Source: Treponema sp.
Lineage (GTDB): Bacteria > Spirochaetota > Spirochaetia > Treponematales > Breznakiellaceae
Assembly (NCBI GenBank): GCA_031283505.1
Contig: JAITBO010000302.1
Span: 1 to 18,743, forward strand
Length of the DNA: 18,743 nt
Reading direction: 5' to 3'
Shown: positions 14,680-18,743 of the stretch, piece by piece
Numbering within the stretch: the stretch's first letter is position 1
How the letters are laid out: every line of letters starts with the position of its first letter
Translations under genes and position numbers: made by a program
The notes under the pieces: model-generated
The model's input: the letters and a program-made list of their open reading frames with translations, nothing else
The model's database searches: none
Told to the model about the DNA's origin: nothing

Positions 14680-17301
14680 ATGCATGAACAAACGGATGTT
14701 CCCGAAGCTGCGGCATTTACGGTAAACGGTAAGTCCTTTACGGACAGGGCGGACAGAAAACTCCTCGATTTTCTCCGGGAAGACTTGGGGCTTACGGCGG
14801 CGAAAAACGGGTGCGGGTCCGGAGCCTGCGGCGCCTGTACGGTGCTGGCGGACGGCAAACCGATCCGTTCCTGCGTTACCCCCCTTAAAAAGGTCGAAGG
14901 CAGGAATATTGTTACCCTGGAAGGTTTGAGTGAGCGGGAGAAAGAGGTGTTTGTTTTTGCCTTTGCCGAGGCGGGGGCGGTTCAGTGCGGTTTCTGTATC
15001 CCCGGAATGGTCCTGAGCGCCAAGGCCCTGCTGGAAGGCAACAGTAATCCAGCCGGGGAGGACATACACAAGGCCCTCCGTTTCAATATCTGCCGCTGTA
15101 CCGGATATGTCAAAATCATCAAGGCTGTCGAAATAGCGGCGCGGCTTTTCCGCGAAAACACGGCGGTTCCCGGCCTGCGGTTTTCCGGCGCTTTGGGGGA
15201 ACGGATGCACCGGGTGGATGTGGCGGCAAAAACTCTGGGCACGGGGAAGTATGTGGACGATTTTGTTTTTGAGGGAATGGCCTACGCTTCGGCCCTTCGT
15301 TCGGCCCATCCCCGGGCAAGGGTCCTTAAATTAGACGCCTCCAAAGCTCTGGCCCACCCCGACTGTATGGCGGTCCTTACGGCGAAGGACGTGCCGGGAA
15401 ACATCAAGATAGGCCATCTGGCATTTCTCTCCGATTACGATGTGATGATAGCCGAAGGGGGAATCACCCGCTTTATAGGCGACACAATCGCTGTTGTCGT
15501 TTCCCGCACAAAAGACAGCCTTGACAAGATAAAGTCCCTGATTCAGGTCGATTATGAGGTTCTCAAGCCGCTGACCAGCCCGGCGGAGGCTATGGTGCCG
15601 GGAGCGCCCCTTATTCACAACAAGGAAAATAACATCCTTTCCCACGAACACCTGATCCGGGGAAACGCGGACGAGGCGCTGGCAAAATCAAAATACGTAG
15701 TGACGAACCGTTATTCTGTTCCTTTTACGGAACACGCATTTATGGAACCCGAATGCGCCATTGCCATGCCCGACAGGGAAGACGGGCTGGTTCTGTATTC
15801 CGCCGGGCAGAGTATCTACGATGAACAGCGGGAGTGTTCCCGTATGCTGGGGATACCGCCGGAGAAGATCCACGTAAAGGGCCAGCTTGTGGGCGGCGGA
15901 TTCGGCGGCAAGGAAGATATGAGCGTTCAGCATCACGCCTGCCTTGCGGCATGGATAGTGAAAAAGCCGATAAAGGTGCTTCTTACCCGGCAGGAAAGCA
16001 TCAACCTTCACCCAAAACGGCACGCCATGGAAATGGAATTTACCACCGGCTGCGATGAAAACGGCAGGCTTACGGCCATGAAAGCGGTCCTGGTCTCCGA
16101 CACCGGTGCCTATGCCAGTCTGGGGGGGCCGGTACTCCAGCGGGCCTGCACCCATGCGGCGGGGCCCTACGATTATCAGGTGATCGATATTGACGGCAAG
16201 GCGGTGTATACCAACAACATTCCTGCGGGCGCGTTCCGGGGCTTCGGCGTGCCCCAGAGTTGTTTTGCCGCTGAAAGCAACCTTAATCTTTTGGCCGAAC
16301 TCGTCGGCATCAGCCCCTGGGAGATACGGTACCGCAACGCCATACGTCCGGGCCGGCCGCTTCCCAACGGACAACTGGCCGGGGACGATGTGGAACTGGA
16401 AGCCTGCCTGTCGGCCTTAAAGCCCCATTATGATGCAACTCTGGCCCAAGGGAAACACGCGGGTATCGCCTGTGCCATGAAGAATTCCGGAATAGGCGTC
16501 GGACTTCCTGACATAGGCCGCTGTATCCTTTCGGTGGAACAGGGACTGGTGCATATCCGTACCAGCGCTGCCTGTATAGGTCAAGGGATCGCCACGGTTA
16601 CTACCCAAATCGTCTGCGATACCCTGGGGCTTCCCCCGGACAGGATCGTTGCCGAGATGCCCGACACAAAACGTACCCCCAATTCGGGGACCACCACCGC
16701 TTCCCGGCAGTCGCTGTTTACCGGAGAGGCCGTCCTGCAAGCAGCGCTGAAGCTGAAGGCCGCTCTTGACGAGCTAGGCGGCGATCCTGCCCGCCTGGAA
16801 GGACAGGAATACTACGGTGAATATTCGGGGGTTACCGATCCCATGGGCAGTGGCAAACCTAATCCGGTAAGCCACATAGCTTACGGGTATGCCGCTGTTC
16901 TGGCCGTCCTCGACGCGGATGGCCGGGTGGAAAAGCTCACCGCCGCTTACGACATAGGCACGGTGGTAAATCCCTCCGCCGCAGAAGGCCAAATCGAGGG
17001 GGGGCTGCTTATGGGCATGGGGTACGCCCTTACCGAAGACTTCCCCATGGAAGGAGGCTGCCCGAAAGCCAAATACGGTACGCTGGGACTGATCCGGGCC
17101 CCCGACGCGCCGCCTATGGAAATCATCTTTGTAAAGCCAAAGAACCCCGGCCCTCTCGCCAAAGGCGTCAAGGGAGTAGGGGAACTCGCCACTATTCCGG
17201 TTACCCCCGCCATTGCCGGGGCGTATTACCGGCGGGACGGAAAATTCCGCACCAGGCTCCCCATGGAGGATACGTTTTATCGCAACAAACATGAACAGTG
17301 A
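14680..17301 (+). CDS. Selenium-dependent xanthine dehydrogenase-type molybdenum hydroxylase
   Basis: This enzyme hydroxylates a purine or another N-heterocycle at a molybdopterin centre; the family is proposed to carry a labile selenium ligand (Se_dep_XDH type). The 873 residues fuse two [2Fe-2S] domains to the Mo subunit: plant-type cluster C45, C50, C53 and C65, then the helical cluster C103, C106, C138 and C140 (QCGFC, CRCTGY). Mo domain motifs are VGGGFGGKED (about 402-411), the substrate-side Arg in PAGAFRGFG (about 513-521), IGQGIATV (about 631) and GVGE (about 830-833) with the catalytic Glu. No FAD domain is present and none is encoded nearby, so the electron acceptor is unknown. ATG 14680 is forced by an in-frame TAA at 14674-14676; there is no ribosome binding site. 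Pairing with yqeB is the main evidence for the selenium-dependent class; the substrate is undecided. Confidence 0.88.
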   Translation: MHEQTDVPEAAAFTVNGKSFTDRADRKLLDFLREDLGLTAAKNGCGSGACGACTVLADGKPIRSCVTPLKKVEGRNIVTLEGLSEREKEVFVFAFAEAGAVQCGFCIPGMVLSAKALLEGNSNPAGEDIHKALRFNICRCTGYVKIIKAVEIAARLFRENTAVPGLRFSGALGERMHRVDVAAKTLGTGKYVDDFVFEGMAYASALRSAHPRARVLKLDASKALAHPDCMAVLTAKDVPGNIKIGHLAFLSDYDVMIAEGGITRFIGDTIAVVVSRTKDSLDKIKSLIQVDYEVLKPLTSPAEAMVPGAPLIHNKENNILSHEHLIRGNADEALAKSKYVVTNRYSVPFTEHAFMEPECAIAMPDREDGLVLYSAGQSIYDEQRECSRMLGIPPEKIHVKGQLVGGGFGGKEDMSVQHHACLAAWIVKKPIKVLLTRQESINLHPKRHAMEMEFTTGCDENGRLTAMKAVLVSDTGAYASLGGPVLQRACTHAAGPYDYQVIDIDGKAVYTNNIPAGAFRGFGVPQSCFAAESNLNLLAELVGISPWEIRYRNAIRPGRPLPNGQLAGDDVELEACLSALKPHYDATLAQGKHAGIACAMKNSGIGVGLPDIGRCILSVEQGLVHIRTSAACIGQGIATVTTQIVCDTLGLPPDRIVAEMPDTKRTPNSGTTTASRQSLFTGEAVLQAALKLKAALDELGGDPARLEGQEYYGEYSGVTDPMGSGKPNPVSHIAYGYAAVLAVLDADGRVEKLTAAYDIGTVVNPSAAEGQIEGGLLMGMGYALTEDFPMEGGCPKAKYGTLGLIRAPDAPPMEIIFVKPKNPGPLAKGVKGVGELATIPVTPAIAGAYYRRDGKFRTRLPMEDTFYRNKHEQ

Positions 17302-18112
17302 TGCTGTGCTGGTAGTTATCAAAGGTGCGGGGGATATTGCATCGGGAATCGCCCTCCGTCTGCATCATGGGGGTTTCGCCGTAGCCATGACCGAAACAGC
17401 CGCTCCCACAGCAGTCCGGCGCAGGGTCTGTTTTTCCCAGGCGGTCTATGAGGGAAGAACGCAGGTAGAAGATATAACCGCAGTATTGGTGCGGGACGAT
17501 GCGGAAATGTTGCGGGCTTTTGCGGAAAATCGCATTGCTGTTTTTGTCGATCCCTCCGTGTCAATCATAAGGCGCAGCAGTCCCGCCGTTGTGGTGGACG
17601 CGATCATGGCAAAAAAGAACACCGGTACTGCCCTTAATGATGCGCCGGTGGTCATAGGCGCCGGCCCCGGCTTTACTGCGGGAATAGACTGCCACGGGGT
17701 CGTAGAGACCATGCGGGGCCATACCCTGGGGCGGCTCATCCTCCGGGGCGGCGCCCTCCCGGATACCGGTATCCCCGGAAGCATAGGCGGCTATACGTCG
17801 GAACGGCTGCTCCGCGCCGGTGCGGACGGTGTGTTTGAGGCCATGGTGGAAATCGGGGACACGATACGGAAGGGGGAAAGCGCGGCGGTAGTGCGTCCGG
17901 CGGCGGGGGGACCCGGCGGTATCCCCGTCCGGGCGGAAATAACCGGCATAGTCCGGGGACTGCTTCCCTCAGAGATCCCCGTTGTCAGGGGGATGAAGGC
18001 TGGCGACATAGATCCCCGCTGTGAACGGGAACACTGCTTTACAGTGTCGGATAAAGCCCTGGCGGTCGCCGGAGGAGTGCTGGAAGGGATACTGCGATTT
18101 AGCCTGCTATAG
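17291..18112 (+). CDS. yqeB: YqeB/EF2563 family selenium-dependent Mo hydroxylase maturation protein
   Basis: Members of this family occur with selenium-dependent molybdenum hydroxylases and with selD in genomes that may lack selenocysteine, and are thought to help make or insert the selenium-containing cofactor. The 273-residue protein has the family's hallmarks: an N-terminal nucleotide-fold motif VVIKGAGDIASGIALRL (8-24), APTAVRRRVCFSQAVYEG (38-55), PVVIGAGPGFTAGIDCHGVVETMRGH and a PDTGIPGSIGGY segment. The open frame extends back to 17213, but that part lies inside the hydroxylase gene; ATG 17291 fits the family start. It overlaps the hydroxylase stop by 11 nt, implying translational coupling, since no Shine-Dalgarno sequence is close. 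A weak GCGT/ACGC hairpin followed by five T (18118-18140) is the only terminator-like signal after it. The family assignment is firm; the biochemical role is known only by association. Confidence 0.93.
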   Translation: MNSDAVLVVIKGAGDIASGIALRLHHGGFAVAMTETAAPTAVRRRVCFSQAVYEGRTQVEDITAVLVRDDAEMLRAFAENRIAVFVDPSVSIIRRSSPAVVVDAIMAKKNTGTALNDAPVVIGAGPGFTAGIDCHGVVETMRGHTLGRLILRGGALPDTGIPGSIGGYTSERLLRAGADGVFEAMVEIGDTIRKGESAAVVRPAAGGPGGIPVRAEITGIVRGLLPSEIPVVRGMKAGDIDPRCEREHCFTVSDKALAVAGGVLEGILRFSLL

Positions 18113-18346
18113 GACTCGCGTAAAGACGCTCAATCTTTTTAAAAGGCCGAATGTCGAGTTTTGCCGCGAAAACGTCCAATAGTGTCCGCACAAAGGATTG
18201 GAGAGGCAACAGCCACGGCGCAAGCGAAGCGATGCCGGATCGGGTAAGGGACCTGCGGAGCCCCGGAAAGCCCGGTCCCCCACCCCGTGAAGGGCGGGGA
18301 TACGTCCAACACAAACTCCAAGTTTGGCCATCGTATAAGAAGTAGT
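18113..18346 (+). other. Structured intergenic region before the IS element
   Basis: No gene is supported here. Inverted repeats are frequent: TCCAAT/ATTGGA (about 18175-18203), GGGACC/GGTCCC enclosing a C/G-rich loop (about 18248-18279), CCCC/GGGG near 18283-18299, and CAAACT/AGTTTG near 18312-18325. Minus-strand frames through it are low in recognisable content. It could be a degraded repeat or a small structured RNA. Confidence 0.35.
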
Positions 18347-18743
18347 GGTGATCTACAAAGTATGATGGAGGGATAAAGACAACAGGGGCACAAGGGAATA
18401 CTATGGAATGATGCAAATAACCATAAAAATCAAGTGCCCCAATTGCCACAGCCCTAACATAACCAGAAACGGAAAAAAACAAGAGTAAACATCGGATTTT
18501 AATCCGCAATTACCGATGCAAAGATTGCGGCCGTCAGTTCATAAGTGATCATGAACGCACCTATCGTGGAACGCTCTCATGGGTTAAAAACATGATAGAA
18601 ATCATGCTGGTCAGGGGAGTTGGCATACGAGACATCGGGATAATACTCCAAATAAGCATTACCACGGTCTTAAAAGTGCTTAAATCGACAAAGTACCAGA
18701 TAAAACCGAAACAAACCCACTATGATTGTCTTGAAATAGACGA
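18347..18743 (+). mobile_element. IS1-family insertion sequence, left part
   Basis: The GGTGAT at 18347-18352 resembles the conserved outer end of IS1-type terminal repeats and precedes a transposase start by about 60 bp. The element continues past the end of the window, so the right end, the length and any target duplication cannot be seen. The family assignment rests on the transposase translation described separately; the exact left boundary is tentative. Confidence 0.65.
18408..18743 (+). pseudogene. IS1-family transposase, frameshifted and cut by the window end
   Basis: From ATG 18408 or 18411 the frame reads ITIKIKCPNCHSPNITRNG, the first half of the InsA-type zinc finger (CPNC), and then meets TAA at 18486-18488. 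The match resumes one frame later with NYRCKDCGRQFISDHERTY, the second zinc-finger pair (CKDC). It continues through an HTH-like region (VRGVGIRDIGIILQISIT) and on to THYDCLEID at the window edge, the start of the catalytic domain. Removing one A from the A7 run at 18473-18479 would restore one reading frame throughout. This break is inside the zinc finger, not at the known insA-insB programmed slip site. A mutation is the simplest reading; translational slippage at A7 or a base-calling error remains possible. Confidence 0.8.

Noticed and set aside
17213..17290. A 26-residue N-terminal extension of YqeB
   Set aside because: These codons lie inside the hydroxylase gene, do not resemble the family, and ATG 17291 places the VVIKGAGD motif at the expected distance.
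18099..18509. A 136-residue minus-strand frame across the end of yqeB and the IS left end
   Set aside because: It is antisense to the transposase start and to a structured non-coding region, with no conserved features.

Overview
The window looks like chromosomal DNA from a spirochaete, most likely a Treponema-type anaerobe with fairly high GC. This is inferred from the gene families: a TPR/NHL/VWA-like exported protein in an operon with surE, and a two-TM coiled-coil protein with a Glu-Leu repeat. It is also inferred from the many small palindromic repeats between genes. No rRNA, tRNA or other species marker is present, so the genus is an inference.

Layout. (1) 1-2455, plus strand: a G17 tract, then a cysteine desulfurase and ThiI, a probable sulfur-relay pair for 4-thiouridine in tRNA. 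(2) 8412-2496, minus strand: a compact five-gene run: a divergent galactokinase-like GHMP kinase, SurE, a TPR protein, an exported TPR/NHL-propeller/VWA-like protein, and an M24 Xaa-Pro peptidase. Gaps are 8-37 nt, with one 4-nt GTGA overlap. (3) 8413-10816: HemW (plus strand) between two repeat-rich intergenic regions that share several repeat families, one of them inverted about the gene. (4) 12895-10817, minus strand: a large two-TM protein. (5) 12919-14679: HflX, bracketed by two 60-bp palindromic elements in inverted orientation and followed by a dense cluster of hairpins. (6) 14680-18112, plus strand: a fused [2Fe-2S]/molybdopterin hydroxylase of the selenium-dependent xanthine dehydrogenase type, overlapping a YqeB/EF2563 maturation gene. 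(7) 18347 to the window end: the left part of an IS1-family element whose transposase reading frame is broken.

How the genes relate. Desulfurase and ThiI supply and use persulfide sulfur. The hydroxylase and YqeB match the known selenium-dependent molybdenum hydroxylase system; its other usual partners (YqeC, SelD, MoCo genes) are not in this window. The hydroxylase has a textbook -35/-10 promoter that would start transcription about 4 nt before the ATG, with no Shine-Dalgarno sequence, so it may be translated from a leaderless mRNA. No new defence or biosynthetic system could be supported. The most unusual signal is non-coding: single housekeeping genes (hemW, hflX) bracketed by inverted copies of palindromic repeats.
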